A DNA stretch of 64,000 nt from Shimia gijangensis (GTDB taxonomy: Bacteria > Pseudomonadota > Alphaproteobacteria > Rhodobacterales > Rhodobacteraceae), in NCBI RefSeq assembly GCF_900142085.1, contig NZ_FQZQ01000001.1, positions 124,001 to 188,000 of the forward strand, in the 5' to 3' direction. The stretch's first letter is position 1. The number at the start of each line of letters is the position of its first letter. Under the pieces are notes generated by a model that was given only the letters and a program-made list of their open reading frames with translations, searched no databases and was not told the origin of the DNA. Both the position numbers and the translations under genes were made by a program. Positions 35,488-44,395 of the stretch are shown here, piece by piece.

Positions 35488-36294
35488 ATGACCGTTGAAC
35501 TAGTCGCAAATCAGGGGCTGCCCCCCGTCGCGGACAAGGTTGAGAATGCCCCTCTGGCCGTGCGCGGCATGACCGTATCTTACGGACAAAAACCGGTGGT
35601 GTTCTCGGTCGACATGACTGTCGCCGAAGGGTCCATGACGGCCATTGTCGGACCCAACGGCGCCGGTAAATCTACCTTGCTCAAGGCCGCTCTTGGCATT
35701 GTAAAGCCGCTGTCGGGTCAGACCATGGTTTTTGGTCAGCCCTTGCCGGGACAACGGCATCGCATCGCCTATGTGCCGCAGCGCGCCAGTGTGGATTGGG
35801 ATTTTCCGACCCGCGTCATTGATGTCGTCCTGATGGGGCTTTATCGCGAGTTGGGATTGCTGAAACGCGTTCGACAACCGCATCTGGACAAGGCTATGGC
35901 CTGTCTGGAACGCGTCGGTATGACCGACTTTTCTGATCGACAAATCGGACAGCTGTCCGGTGGCCAACAACAACGCGTGTTTCTTGCGCGTGCTCTGGCG
36001 CAAGGCGCGGACCTTTACTTGTTGGATGAACCTTTTGCGGGTGTCGATGCAGCGACAGAAAAGGCCATTATTGCGGTGCTCAAGGGCCTACGTGAAGAAG
36101 GCAAAACCGTTGTCGCCGTGCATCACGATCTGGCGACAGTGCCCGAGTATTTTGACCGGGTGTTCATGATCAACACCAGCAAAATCGCCGAAGGTACTGT
36201 GGCCGAAGTCTTTACCGCAGAAAACCTCAACAAGACCTATGGTGGACGTCTGGCAACCGGCCAGATCGACCAGCTGGATCTGGTGACGGGGTGA
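35488..36294 (+). CDS. sitB: Mn/Fe ABC transporter ATP-binding protein (SitB/MntB type)
   Basis: This 268-residue ATPase carries Walker A GPNGAGKST, the signature LSGGQQQRVFLARAL, Walker B LYLLDEPFAGVD and the switch His in VAVHHDL. The family's YVPQRASVDWDFPT Q-loop region matches metal-type (Znu/Sit/Mnt) ATPases. It follows sitA by 12 bases and precedes the permease by 6. Confidence 0.93.
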   Translation: MTVELVANQGLPPVADKVENAPLAVRGMTVSYGQKPVVFSVDMTVAEGSMTAIVGPNGAGKSTLLKAALGIVKPLSGQTMVFGQPLPGQRHRIAYVPQRASVDWDFPTRVIDVVLMGLYRELGLLKRVRQPHLDKAMACLERVGMTDFSDRQIGQLSGGQQQRVFLARALAQGADLYLLDEPFAGVDAATEKAIIAVLKGLREEGKTVVAVHHDLATVPEYFDRVFMINTSKIAEGTVAEVFTAENLNKTYGGRLATGQIDQLDLVTG

Positions 36295-36300
36295 TACCAA

Positions 36301-37506
36301 ATGCTTTGGGAAGCCATTTTCCTCCAGCTTGGCTATAATGCCACGTTGGTGACGATCGGTGCCTGTTTCTTAGGTATCGCAGCTGGGGTGACCGGCACAT
36401 TTCTTTTCCTGCGCAAACGCTCGCTGGTCAGCGACGCGATCAGCCATGCCACGCTGCCCGGTGTGGCATTGGCCTTTATCGTCATGGTGTCGCTGGGCGG
36501 TGATGGGCGCAATCTGATTGGGTTGCTGCTGGGGTCCGCCCTGTCTGCGGGCTTTGGCCTGTTGTGCGTAAGCTGGCTCACCCGTCAAACACGTCTTGCA
36601 GAAGATGCTGCCATCGGGTCTGTGCTGTCTGTGTTTTTTGGCTTTGGCATTGTGCTGTTGACCGTGATCCAATCGATGTCCTCGGGGCGACAGGCCGGGT
36701 TGGAAGGGTTCTTGCTGGGCTCTACCGCCGGAATGCTATGGAGTGATGCGGTCGTCATTGCAGTAGGTGGTGCGCTGACTTTGGCTGTGGTTTTGGTGTT
36801 GCGCCGCCCTATGGGGTTGGTGGCTTTTGATCCAGAATTTGCCGCCGCCAATGGGATGAATGTGACGCGGATTGACCTCACGATCATGGCGCTGGCGATG
36901 GCTGTGACCGTTGTGGGACTGAAAATTGTCGGCTTGATCCTGATCGTTGCCATGCTGATTATCCCGCCGGTGTCGGCTCGGTTCTGGACGGACCGAACCG
37001 ACCGGGTCACATTACTGGCTGGGATCACCGGGGGCGTGTCTGGCTATGTCGGGGCCGCCCTTTCTGCCGCAGCACCTTCGGTTCCAACCGGCCCGATCAT
37101 CGTACTGGTCAGCTTTGCGATCTTTGCGGTTTCCCTGTTTTTTGCACCCACACGCGGCGTTCTTGCGGCGGTGTTGCGTCACTTGAAGTTTCAGCACCGC
37201 GTTCATATGCGGCAGGGTCTACTGGCTCTGGCCCAAGGTCAGCCGATTTATGAAAAGCTGACACTGCGCCTGTTGCTACACGCTGGGCTGGCACGGGCGG
37301 ACGGTGTGCCGACCGAGACCGGGCGCGCCCGCGCGGCCAAGGCTTTGCGGGATGAAAAACGTTGGGAAGTGGTGCGAACGGATCAGGCCTTTGAAGGGGC
37401 TGCGGCCCTTTACGATGGGCTTCGCGAGATTGAAACCGTGCTGACCGAAGACCAGATTGGTGAAGTTGACCGCCGTATTGGTGGACCACAAGGAGTGGTG
37501 GCATGA
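36301..37506 (+). CDS. sitC: Mn/Fe ABC transporter permease with cytoplasmic C-terminal extension (SitC type)
   Basis: The first about 285 residues form an ABC-3 metal permease with about 8 transmembrane segments; LRKRSLVSDAISHATLPGVALAF and AVTVVGLKIVGLILIVAMLIIPP are family signatures. The following about 115 residues are hydrophilic and contain a helix pattern (LTLRLLLHAGLARADGVPTETGRARAAKAL) resembling a winged-helix module. Such tails occur in a subset of Sit/Mnt permeases and might sense metal or contact the ATPase; that is inference. The stop overlaps the sitD start by 4 bases. Confidence 0.88.
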   Translation: MLWEAIFLQLGYNATLVTIGACFLGIAAGVTGTFLFLRKRSLVSDAISHATLPGVALAFIVMVSLGGDGRNLIGLLLGSALSAGFGLLCVSWLTRQTRLAEDAAIGSVLSVFFGFGIVLLTVIQSMSSGRQAGLEGFLLGSTAGMLWSDAVVIAVGGALTLAVVLVLRRPMGLVAFDPEFAAANGMNVTRIDLTIMALAMAVTVVGLKIVGLILIVAMLIIPPVSARFWTDRTDRVTLLAGITGGVSGYVGAALSAAAPSVPTGPIIVLVSFAIFAVSLFFAPTRGVLAAVLRHLKFQHRVHMRQGLLALAQGQPIYEKLTLRLLLHAGLARADGVPTETGRARAAKALRDEKRWEVVRTDQAFEGAAALYDGLREIETVLTEDQIGEVDRRIGGPQGVVA

Positions 37507-38429
37507 GCGGTGAAGAGTTTGTCCCCCTGTCGCTGACGCCGTTGTTGATTGGCATGTTTGCGGCCGTCGCCTGTGCCTTGCCGGGAAACTTTCTCGTGTT
37601 GCGTAAACAAGCCCTGATTGGGGACGCGATCAGCCATGTGGTTCTGCCGGGCATTGTGGTGGCTTTTCTGGTGACGGGCACCGTGTCAACCTGGCCGATG
37701 ATGATTGGTGCAGCCGTCGCGGCAGTGGTTGCGGTTGGGCTGATCGAGGCCATTCGCCGGTTGGGCCGTATTGAGCCCGGTGCCGCCATGGGCGTGACAT
37801 TTACCTCGATGTTCGCTGGCGGTGTGTTGCTGTTGGAACAGTCCGACACCTCGACCGTGCATCTGGATGTCGAGCACGCGCTTTACGGCAATCTGGAGAG
37901 CCTGATCTGGCTGGATGCGGTTGGATGGCAAAGCCTGTGGGATCCTGCAGCGTTGGCGGGACTGCCAAATGAATTGATCCGCATGGGCCTTACTTTGATT
38001 GTGGTCGTGTGTTTTGTCTGGTTGTTCTGGCGCCCTTTAAAACTATCGACTTTTGACGAAGGGTTTGCACGCACGTTGGGGATGCGCACAGGCGTTCTTG
38101 GGCTCGCTCTTGTTGTTATCGCTGCGATTGCTGCGGTCGCAGCCTTTGATGCGGTTGGATCGATCATCGTGATCGCCATGTTCATTTGCCCCCCTGCGGG
38201 GGCGCGTCTGATGACCAATCGGTTGGAAGTGCAGATTGTCTGGAGCGTCATCTTTGCGCTCATGTCGGCCATTCTGGGGTATTTCATTGCGGGCTATGGG
38301 CCACAATGGCTTGGGGCTGAAAATGCCGTGAGTGCGGCTGGGATGATTGCCACGGTGTCTGGACTGATTTTGGCGCTTGCGGCTTTGTTTGGACCTTGCC
38401 GCAAGCGGACTGGAGCCCCGGCGGTATAG
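37503..38429 (+). CDS. sitD: Mn/Fe ABC transporter permease (SitD type)
   Basis: This 308-residue ABC-3 family permease is about one third identical by eye to the membrane part of sitC (VLRKQALIGDAISHVVLPGIVVAFLV; SIIVIAMFICPPAGARLMTNRLE) but lacks the cytoplasmic tail. Two different permeases are expected in SitCD-type heterodimeric channels. GGAG lies 7 bases before its ATG, inside the end of sitC. It is the last gene of the operon and converges with the SulP gene. Confidence 0.9.
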   Translation: MSGEEFVPLSLTPLLIGMFAAVACALPGNFLVLRKQALIGDAISHVVLPGIVVAFLVTGTVSTWPMMIGAAVAAVVAVGLIEAIRRLGRIEPGAAMGVTFTSMFAGGVLLLEQSDTSTVHLDVEHALYGNLESLIWLDAVGWQSLWDPAALAGLPNELIRMGLTLIVVVCFVWLFWRPLKLSTFDEGFARTLGMRTGVLGLALVVIAAIAAVAAFDAVGSIIVIAMFICPPAGARLMTNRLEVQIVWSVIFALMSAILGYFIAGYGPQWLGAENAVSAAGMIATVSGLILALAALFGPCRKRTGAPAV

Positions 38430-38433
38430 GGAA

Positions 38434-38469
38434 TTTCGCCTCGGGCGGGAGTATGCCCGAAATAATGAA
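38434..38469. repeat. Degenerate intergenic repeat, copy C
   Basis: The stretch TTTCGCCTCGGGCGGGAGTA followed by TGCCCGAAATAATGAA contains CGGGC/GCCCG pairing and resembles the tail of copies A and B (CCCC-x-G-x-gTATtT...AAxTGAAG). Like them, it lies between convergent genes. The similarity is loose. Confidence 0.3.
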
Positions 38470-38471
38470 TA

Positions 38472-40223
38472 TCAGGACGTGGCACGGACCGTATCGGGGG
38501 TCAGTTTGACCATGGCATCGTATTGCGCAAGAAACACCTCGCCAGTCAGATTATCGAGGAAATGACTGCGTTTCAGACGGTCCATGACCGGTCCCTTGAC
38601 CTCAGACAGGTGCAGGGTGATGCCCACCTCGTGCAGACGATGGTTGATCTCTTCAAGGCTTTCCAACGCACTCATGTCGATCTCATTTACCGCCGAACAC
38701 ATCAGCACAACATGGCTGATAGGGGTGTCACCATTCACACGCTCGAGAAGGTAATCCTCGAGAAAGTGGGCGTTGGCAAAATAGAGGCTTTCATCAATGC
38801 GCAACGACACAAGGCTGGGATGGGTTTCGACCTTATGGCGCAGGATATTGCGAAAATGCTGCGTGCCTGGAACCAGACCGACCTCGGCCACATGTGGGCG
38901 GGAGGTTTTGTAAAGGAACAGGCCTAAGGACAGCAGCACACCGGCAGAAACACCGACTTCGACGCCAAATCCAAGCGTCAGAAAGATGGTTGCGGACACC
39001 GCAGAAAAATCAACTTTGGAGTAGGTCCATGTTTTGCGAAGGATCGAGAAATCGACCAGATTAAGAACTGCGACGATGATGGTGGCAGCCAGCGTGGCTT
39101 TGGGAAGAAAGAACAACAGTGGCGTGAGCAAGAGGGCCGCAAAGGCGATCCCAATGGCTGTGAAGGCACCTGCAGCAGGGGTTTCAGCGCCTGCGTCAAA
39201 GTTCACGACGGATCGGGCAAACCCACCCGTGACCGAGTAACCTCCGGACAAGGCTGCGGCGATGTTGGAGGTGCCTAAGCCTACGAGTTCCTGATCCGGG
39301 ACGATGCGTTGGCGTTTTTTGGCAGCAAGGGTTTGTGCGACCGAAACGGATTCTACGAACCCGATGACGGAAATCAGCAAAGCCGACACAAAAAGAGATG
39401 ACCATAGGTCAGCAGAGAAACTGGGCAACGACAGGGGGGGCAGGCCCACCGGAACCTCTCCGACGATCTTTACACCTTTGGTTTGCAGCTGAAACATCCA
39501 TACAACCAGTGTGGTCAGGGCGACCGCGGCAACCGGGCCAGCCTTGGCAAGGATATCGGCCAATCGGGGGGGCATGCCGGTCGACAACAACAATGGCTTC
39601 AGCCCTTTACGCACCCAGAACAGGAACCCAACGCCGGCCACTCCGATCACAAAGGTGATGAGGTTGGTTTCATTCAGGTGGGCGATCAAGGAGGTCACCA
39701 AAGCAATCAGATTGTGACCGTGCGCGTCAACGCCAAGGATGTGTTTGATCTGGGAGGTTGCAATCAGAATACCCGAGGCGGTGATAAATCCTGCGATGAC
39801 TGGGTGTGACAGGAAGTTTGCCAAAAAACCCAATCGGAACAATCCCATAACCGTCAGGATCAGGCCAGAGATAAAGGCCAATGTGATGGCCGCCGCGATG
39901 TATTCTTCGGTGCCTTGCAATGCCAGATTGCCCACCGCAGCTGCGGTCATCAGAGAGACAACAGCAACCGGCCCGACAGCCAATGCCCGCGAGGTGCCAA
40001 AAATCGCATAGGCCACCAATGGCAGGATCGACGCATAAAGCCCCATCTCGGCTGGCAGCCCGGCCAATAGCGCGTAGGCCAGTGATTGCGGGATGAGCAT
40101 GATGGTCACAATCACGGCGGCCACGAGGTCCGATGTGAGCGTATCCCGGCTATAAGTTTTGGACCATTGCAGGATCGGCAGGTGACGCTCGAGTTGGGCG
40201 CGTTTGAGAGGCAGAAGGGTCAT
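38472..40223 (-). CDS. SulP-family inorganic anion transporter with STAS domain
   Basis: This 583-residue protein has a SulP membrane domain with about 12-14 segments (IPQSLAYALLAGLPAEMGLYASILP and GGYSVTGGFARSVVN are family signatures). A C-terminal cytoplasmic STAS domain (about 450-565; VSLRIDESLYFANAHFLEDYLLE) follows. SulP proteins move sulfate, bicarbonate or dicarboxylates. An ATTC-N8-GAAT operator of SqrR/BigR type overlaps its promoter, just as at the neighbouring sulfide-oxidation operon, so sulfate or another sulfur oxyanion is the favoured cargo; this is inference. AGGATTCTC precedes the ATG. Confidence 0.9.
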   Translation of the reverse strand: MTLLPLKRAQLERHLPILQWSKTYSRDTLTSDLVAAVIVTIMLIPQSLAYALLAGLPAEMGLYASILPLVAYAIFGTSRALAVGPVAVVSLMTAAAVGNLALQGTEEYIAAAITLAFISGLILTVMGLFRLGFLANFLSHPVIAGFITASGILIATSQIKHILGVDAHGHNLIALVTSLIAHLNETNLITFVIGVAGVGFLFWVRKGLKPLLLSTGMPPRLADILAKAGPVAAVALTTLVVWMFQLQTKGVKIVGEVPVGLPPLSLPSFSADLWSSLFVSALLISVIGFVESVSVAQTLAAKKRQRIVPDQELVGLGTSNIAAALSGGYSVTGGFARSVVNFDAGAETPAAGAFTAIGIAFAALLLTPLLFFLPKATLAATIIVAVLNLVDFSILRKTWTYSKVDFSAVSATIFLTLGFGVEVGVSAGVLLSLGLFLYKTSRPHVAEVGLVPGTQHFRNILRHKVETHPSLVSLRIDESLYFANAHFLEDYLLERVNGDTPISHVVLMCSAVNEIDMSALESLEEINHRLHEVGITLHLSEVKGPVMDRLKRSHFLDNLTGEVFLAQYDAMVKLTPDTVRATS

Positions 40224-40260
40224 GAGAATCCTGTGTGGTCAAGGTGGTGTCTTCTTATAT

Positions 40261-40276
40261 ATTCCAAATACTGAAT
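40261..40276. promoter_or_regulatory. SqrR/BigR-type operator (ATTC-N8-GAAT) before the SulP gene
   Basis: ATTCCAAATACTGAAT fits ATTC-N8-GAAT exactly, the published consensus of the persulfide-responsive repressor SqrR of Rhodobacter capsulatus. Read on the minus strand, the operator runs straight into a TATATAAG -10-like sequence, so binding would block the SulP promoter. Confidence 0.72.
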
Positions 40277-40389
40277 AAGTGAAGGGCAAAAATACCCCGC
40301 ATCATCACCCATCTGAAACGCGCACAGTCTGAGGGGCAAAAAAGTCTGCCTCAGTCAGCGGTTTCTGCAGGTGTCTGGCGGGCGCAGGC

Positions 40390-42063
40390 TTAACGTGCCG
40401 AGACCTTTTCCGGCTTGGCGAGCCACTCTTTGCCGCGAAGCATGGCCTTCCAATACACCGGCGGTAGGATTTGTTCCTTGAGAATCCAGGCGCGGCGTGT
40501 GGGTTTGGTGCCATCGACCAGCCATTTCGGAAAGCTGGGCAACAAGGTGCCGCCATATCCGAACTCAGCCAGCACAATCTTGCCACGTTCAACCGTCAGA
40601 GGGCAGGACCCATAGCCATTGTAGATCGCGGTCGGGGAATTGCCTTCGATGTCGTCGATCAGATTTTCCGCCACAACGGGTGCCTGAACGCGGGCCGCCG
40701 CCGCCGTTTTGGCGTTGGGAGCATTCATCACATCGCCAAGGCTCCAGATGTTGTCGAACTCCTTGTGGCGCAATGTTGATTGGTCAACGTCGATCCACCC
40801 GGCGGCATCCGCCAGGGGTGACACCCGGATAAAGTCGGGTGCTGTTTGTGGTGGGCAGACATGCATCATGTCAAAATCGACAGTGACAGTGGTTTTTTCG
40901 GTGTCGGGTTTTGAGACCTCAAATGTCGCCTGTTTGGCCGGGCCGTCCACAGAAATCAGGTTGTGAAAGAAATTGAGATCAGCATCGTAGCGTTCGACAT
41001 ATTCCATCAACGCAGGCACATAATCTTTCACGCCAAACAAGACACCTGCAGCGTTCATGAACTGGATGTCGACGTCTTTCAGAACCCCCATGCGCTCCCA
41101 ATTGCTACCGGACAAATAGAGGGCCTTTTGCGGCGCGCCTGCGCATTTGATCGGCATAGGTGGTTGTGTGAACAACGCGCGTCCCCGTTTGAGGCCTTTG
41201 ACCAACTCCCATGTGTAGGGCGCGAGGTCATAGCGGTAGTTTGAAGTGACGCCGTTTTTGCCCAGAGTTTCGACCAACCCTTCGACCTTGTGCCAGTCGA
41301 GTTTCAGGCCGGGGCAGACGATCAGGCGGTTGTATTTCACCACCCGGCACCCATCCAGAACCACAGCGTTGTCTTTGGGCTCAAAGGCGGCGACCGCAGA
41401 TTTCACCCAGTGAACACCCTTGGGGATCAGCGATCCCATGGTTTTCGCGGTGGTTTCGGCATCGAAAATGCCGCCACCAACCATGGTCCAACCGGGTTGG
41501 TAATAGTGGATGTCCGCTGGGTCGATGATGGCAATGTCCAGACCCGGTTTGCGTGCGCGTAGCGACGACGCCACCGCAATTCCGGCTGCGCCACCCCCGA
41601 CAATCACCACATCAAAAGCGGCATCTGCTGTATCGGTCGGGGTCTTGCCACCATTTACAATGCGGCGGATGACGCCAGCCATGTCGTAACCTGCAGCCTT
41701 GGTTGCGGCCAGAATGTCCGCAGGCTCAAGCGTTTTGGATTGGCTCAGCGACCACAGGGTCGCCGAACGGGTTCCGGTGCGGCAATAAGCGAAAACCGGT
41801 CCCGGCAGTTCCATCAAAGCCTGGCCAAAAGCCTCAGAGTCAGAATCTTGAACCTTGCCGGAAATAATTGGCAAGTTGCGACATTCGAGGCCGGATGCAC
41901 GGGCTTCGGCTTCGATTTCCTCAAAGGTTGGCTGATCTGCAGCTTCGCCATCAGGACGGTTGCATATGATTGAACGGAAGCCCATTTCTGCGATAGCCTT
42001 GACGTCGTCGGGGCTGATTTGCGGCGAGACCGAAATCTGGTCATTGATCTTACGGGCTTCCAT
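40390..42063 (-). CDS. DUF442 sulfurtransferase-like domain fused to sulfide:quinone oxidoreductase
   Basis: This 557-residue fusion has two parts. Residues 1-about 115 are a TIGR01244/DUF442 (Blh-type, phosphatase/rhodanese-like) domain with an active-site-like CRTGTRS loop (Cys94). Residues about 148-557 are an SQOR-type flavoprotein: FAD motif VVIVGGGAAG (153-161), redox cysteines in KCAGAPQK (Cys307) and HVCPPQ (Cys403), and SLGDVMNAPNAKTAAA. The cysteines and the CAGAPQK and SCPLTVERGKIVLAEF motifs match animal-like SQORs. The protein would oxidise sulfide to a persulfide and pass electrons to quinone. The DUF442 part could move the sulfane sulfur. It lies 24 bases after DUF2892 in an operon with a SqrR/BigR-type operator. 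Confidence 0.88.
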   Translation of the reverse strand: MEARKINDQISVSPQISPDDVKAIAEMGFRSIICNRPDGEAADQPTFEEIEAEARASGLECRNLPIISGKVQDSDSEAFGQALMELPGPVFAYCRTGTRSATLWSLSQSKTLEPADILAATKAAGYDMAGVIRRIVNGGKTPTDTADAAFDVVIVGGGAAGIAVASSLRARKPGLDIAIIDPADIHYYQPGWTMVGGGIFDAETTAKTMGSLIPKGVHWVKSAVAAFEPKDNAVVLDGCRVVKYNRLIVCPGLKLDWHKVEGLVETLGKNGVTSNYRYDLAPYTWELVKGLKRGRALFTQPPMPIKCAGAPQKALYLSGSNWERMGVLKDVDIQFMNAAGVLFGVKDYVPALMEYVERYDADLNFFHNLISVDGPAKQATFEVSKPDTEKTTVTVDFDMMHVCPPQTAPDFIRVSPLADAAGWIDVDQSTLRHKEFDNIWSLGDVMNAPNAKTAAAARVQAPVVAENLIDDIEGNSPTAIYNGYGSCPLTVERGKIVLAEFGYGGTLLPSFPKWLVDGTKPTRRAWILKEQILPPVYWKAMLRGKEWLAKPEKVSAR

Positions 42064-42087
42064 CGGTGCTTATCCTTGGCTTTTGCG

Positions 42088-42300
42088 TTAGCGGCGGCAG
42101 GTAGACATGCCAACCAGCCGGTAGAGAGGGCAGAACTTCATGGCCGAAGTGGCCACGAGAATGATGCCTACGGCCATAGCACCATATTTCAAGATTGCAC
42201 TGTCCCAAAGGGCATAGTCCGTGACGAAGGGCCACAGGAACAAGGCTGCTCCAAGAAGGATGCGCAGTAGCCGATCAATTTTGCCGACGTTCTTGGTCAT
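42088..42300 (-). CDS. DUF2892 small membrane protein (YgaP-like membrane domain)
   Basis: This 70-residue protein begins NVGKIDRLLRILLGAALFLW and has two transmembrane helices, then the short hydrophilic end CPLYRLVGMSTCR. That is the DUF2892 fold, the membrane part of the rhodanese YgaP. Two Cys residues (in CPLY and TCR) could carry or bind sulfur species. GGAGACC precedes ATG 42300; the open frame upstream is rejected. It is the first gene of the operon with the DUF442-SQR fusion and has the SqrR/BigR-type box at its promoter. Confidence 0.88.
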   Translation of the reverse strand: MTKNVGKIDRLLRILLGAALFLWPFVTDYALWDSAILKYGAMAVGIILVATSAMKFCPLYRLVGMSTCRR

Positions 42301-42341
42301 TTTGGTCTCCAGAATTGTGGGTTTGTAATACTTGGTATTAT

Positions 42342-42357
42342 ATTCCAATATCTGAAT
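42342..42357. promoter_or_regulatory. SqrR/BigR-type operator (ATTC-N8-GAAT) before the DUF2892/SQR operon
   Basis: ATTCCAATATCTGAAT is an exact ATTC-N8-GAAT match and shares 13 of 16 bases with the SulP site. On the minus strand it is followed directly by TATAAT, a perfect -10, so a bound repressor would occlude RNA polymerase. Confidence 0.78.
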
Positions 42358-42535
42358 GAAATGAAGAGACGCAGTGCGCGCGCCTTGTCGCAGGGTGCCT
42401 GTTGCTTTGGTTCTGATCTGAATGAGCGCACAGAGCGCGCGCAGGTTTCGCCCTGTGTGCAGTTGGTGTCTGGCAGCACTTTGGTGCCAGAATGCGTGTG
42501 GCAGAATCGGCGGCAAGCGTGCTAGGTTTTGCGGT

Positions 42536-44395
42536 ATGATGCGACCTGACCCCAACATAAGCGAAAAATCCCCTGTTATTCGACAGTTGGATGATGCGGC
42601 AATCAATCGGATTGCGGCGGGTGAAGTCGTAGAGCGTCCGGCCTCGGCGGTTAAAGAACTTGTCGAGAATGCTTTGGATGCAGGTGCGGGGCGGATCGAA
42701 GTCTCTTATGGTGTTGGTGGCAAGACGCTGATCCGGGTGACGGACGATGGTTGCGGCATAGCAGCCGATGATTTGCCTCTGGCTCTTTCTCGTCATGCGA
42801 CGTCCAAGATTGATGGGTCTGATCTCTTGGATATTCATACATTCGGGTTCCGGGGCGAGGCCCTCCCGTCTTTGGGGGCGGTTGGTCGGCTCAAGATTAC
42901 ATCGCGTGCGCAGGGACATGATGCGGCTTCGATCACCGTCGAAGGCGGGCAGATGAGTGCGGTTAAGCCGGCTGCCTTGGGCGGCGGCACGATCGTAGAA
43001 CTGCGGGATTTGTTCTACGCCACACCTGCACGGCTAAAATTCATGCGCACGGATCGCGCCGAAGCGCAGGCGATCACCGATGTGGTCAAGCGACTGGCCA
43101 TGGCAGAGCCGTTTGTCGGGTTCACCTTGCGCGATCTGACCAACGGTGGTGAGGGGCGGGTTACGTTTCGGGCTGATCCTGAAAGCGGGGACTTGTTCGA
43201 TGCGTTACATGGCAGATTGGCGCGCATTCTGGGGGCGGAGTTTGCCGACAATGCCTTGCGCATCGATGCCACCCGTGAGGGGTTGCATCTGACGGGCTAT
43301 GCCGCACTGCCAACCTATTCCCGCGGCTCGGCCGTGGCGCAGTATCTGTTCGTGAACGGCCGCCCGGTGAAAGACAAACTTCTGGTCGGCGCACTGCGTG
43401 GCGCCTATTTCGATTTCCTCAGCCGGGATCGTCACCCTGCGGCGGCCCTGTTCATCGAATGTGATCCGCATCTTGTCGATGTGAACGTGCACCCGGCCAA
43501 GTCCGAAGTTCGGTTTCGTGATCCGGGGTTGGCGCGCGGGTTGATTGTGAGTGCTTTGCGTCATGCGTTGGCTGAAGCTGGGCATCGGGCGTCGACCACG
43601 GTGGCAGGGGCGACATTAGGTGCGTTTCGGCCTGAACCAACGGGGCGGGTCTATCAAATGGATCGACCGTCTTTGGGCGCGCGTGCCGCAGGTTATCAGA
43701 TGCAGGCGCCGCAGTCCGCCCAGATGGAAACGCCGGGATTTGGCGAAAGCCCGATGGCGATGAGCGCGCGGGTCGAAGTGGTTGAGGCGTCCGAGGCGGA
43801 AAAACCGCTGGAAAGCCATCCATTAGGCGCAGCGCGCGCGCAGGTGCATGAGAATTACATCGTCGCACAGACCGCAGATGGTATGGTGATTGTCGATCAG
43901 CACGCGGCCCATGAGCGGCTGGTCTATGAAAAACTGAAAGCGCAGATGGCGGAAAACGGCGTGGCTGCGCAGGCCCTGCTGATCCCCGAAATCGTGGAAT
44001 TGTCTGATGGTGATTGCGCACGGCTTTTGGCTGTGGCTGATGACCTGACCAAACTGGGCCTAACGTTGGAACCGTTTGGTGGTGGCGCGGTTGCCGTGCG
44101 CGAAACCCCGGCCATTCTGGGCGAGGTTAATGCCCGGGCCATGGTGCTCGATATTCTGGATGAGCTGGACGATCAGGGCGAAAGCCACATGGTGCAGGCC
44201 CGCATTGAGGCAATCCTCAGCCGTGTGGCCTGTCACGGGTCGATCCGGTCGGGGCGACGCATGCAGGCGGACGAAATGAACGCCCTGTTGCGCGAGATGG
44301 AGGCAACCCCACATTCCGGTCAATGCAACCACGGACGCCCCACCTATGTGGAGCTTAAGCTTGCGGATATCGAAAGGTTGTTTGGGCGAACATGA
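42536..44395 (+). CDS. mutL: DNA mismatch repair protein MutL (endonuclease type)
   Basis: The protein has 619 residues. The GHKL ATPase domain (residues 1-about 330) shows [25 protein letters not shown] and GFRGEAL. The C-terminal dimerisation/endonuclease domain contains [12 protein letters not shown], a full match to the metal-binding DQHA-x2-E-x4-E nuclease motif, plus ACHGSIRSG and CNHGRPT. It therefore nicks DNA itself, as expected where MutH is absent. The start is ATGATG at 42536; AGG lies upstream. Its stop overlaps the rmuC start by 4 bases. Confidence 0.95.
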   Translation: MMRPDPNISEKSPVIRQLDDAAINRIAAGEVVERPASAVKELVENALDAGAGRIEVSYGVGGKTLIRVTDDGCGIAADDLPLALSRHATSKIDGSDLLDIHTFGFRGEALPSLGAVGRLKITSRAQGHDAASITVEGGQMSAVKPAALGGGTIVELRDLFYATPARLKFMRTDRAEAQAITDVVKRLAMAEPFVGFTLRDLTNGGEGRVTFRADPESGDLFDALHGRLARILGAEFADNALRIDATREGLHLTGYAALPTYSRGSAVAQYLFVNGRPVKDKLLVGALRGAYFDFLSRDRHPAAALFIECDPHLVDVNVHPAKSEVRFRDPGLARGLIVSALRHALAEAGHRASTTVAGATLGAFRPEPTGRVYQMDRPSLGARAAGYQMQAPQSAQMETPGFGESPMAMSARVEVVEASEAEKPLESHPLGAARAQVHENYIVAQTADGMVIVDQHAAHERLVYEKLKAQMAENGVAAQALLIPEIVELSDGDCARLLAVADDLTKLGLTLEPFGGGAVAVRETPAILGEVNARAMVLDILDELDDQGESHMVQARIEAILSRVACHGSIRSGRRMQADEMNALLREMEATPHSGQCNHGRPTYVELKLADIERLFGRT

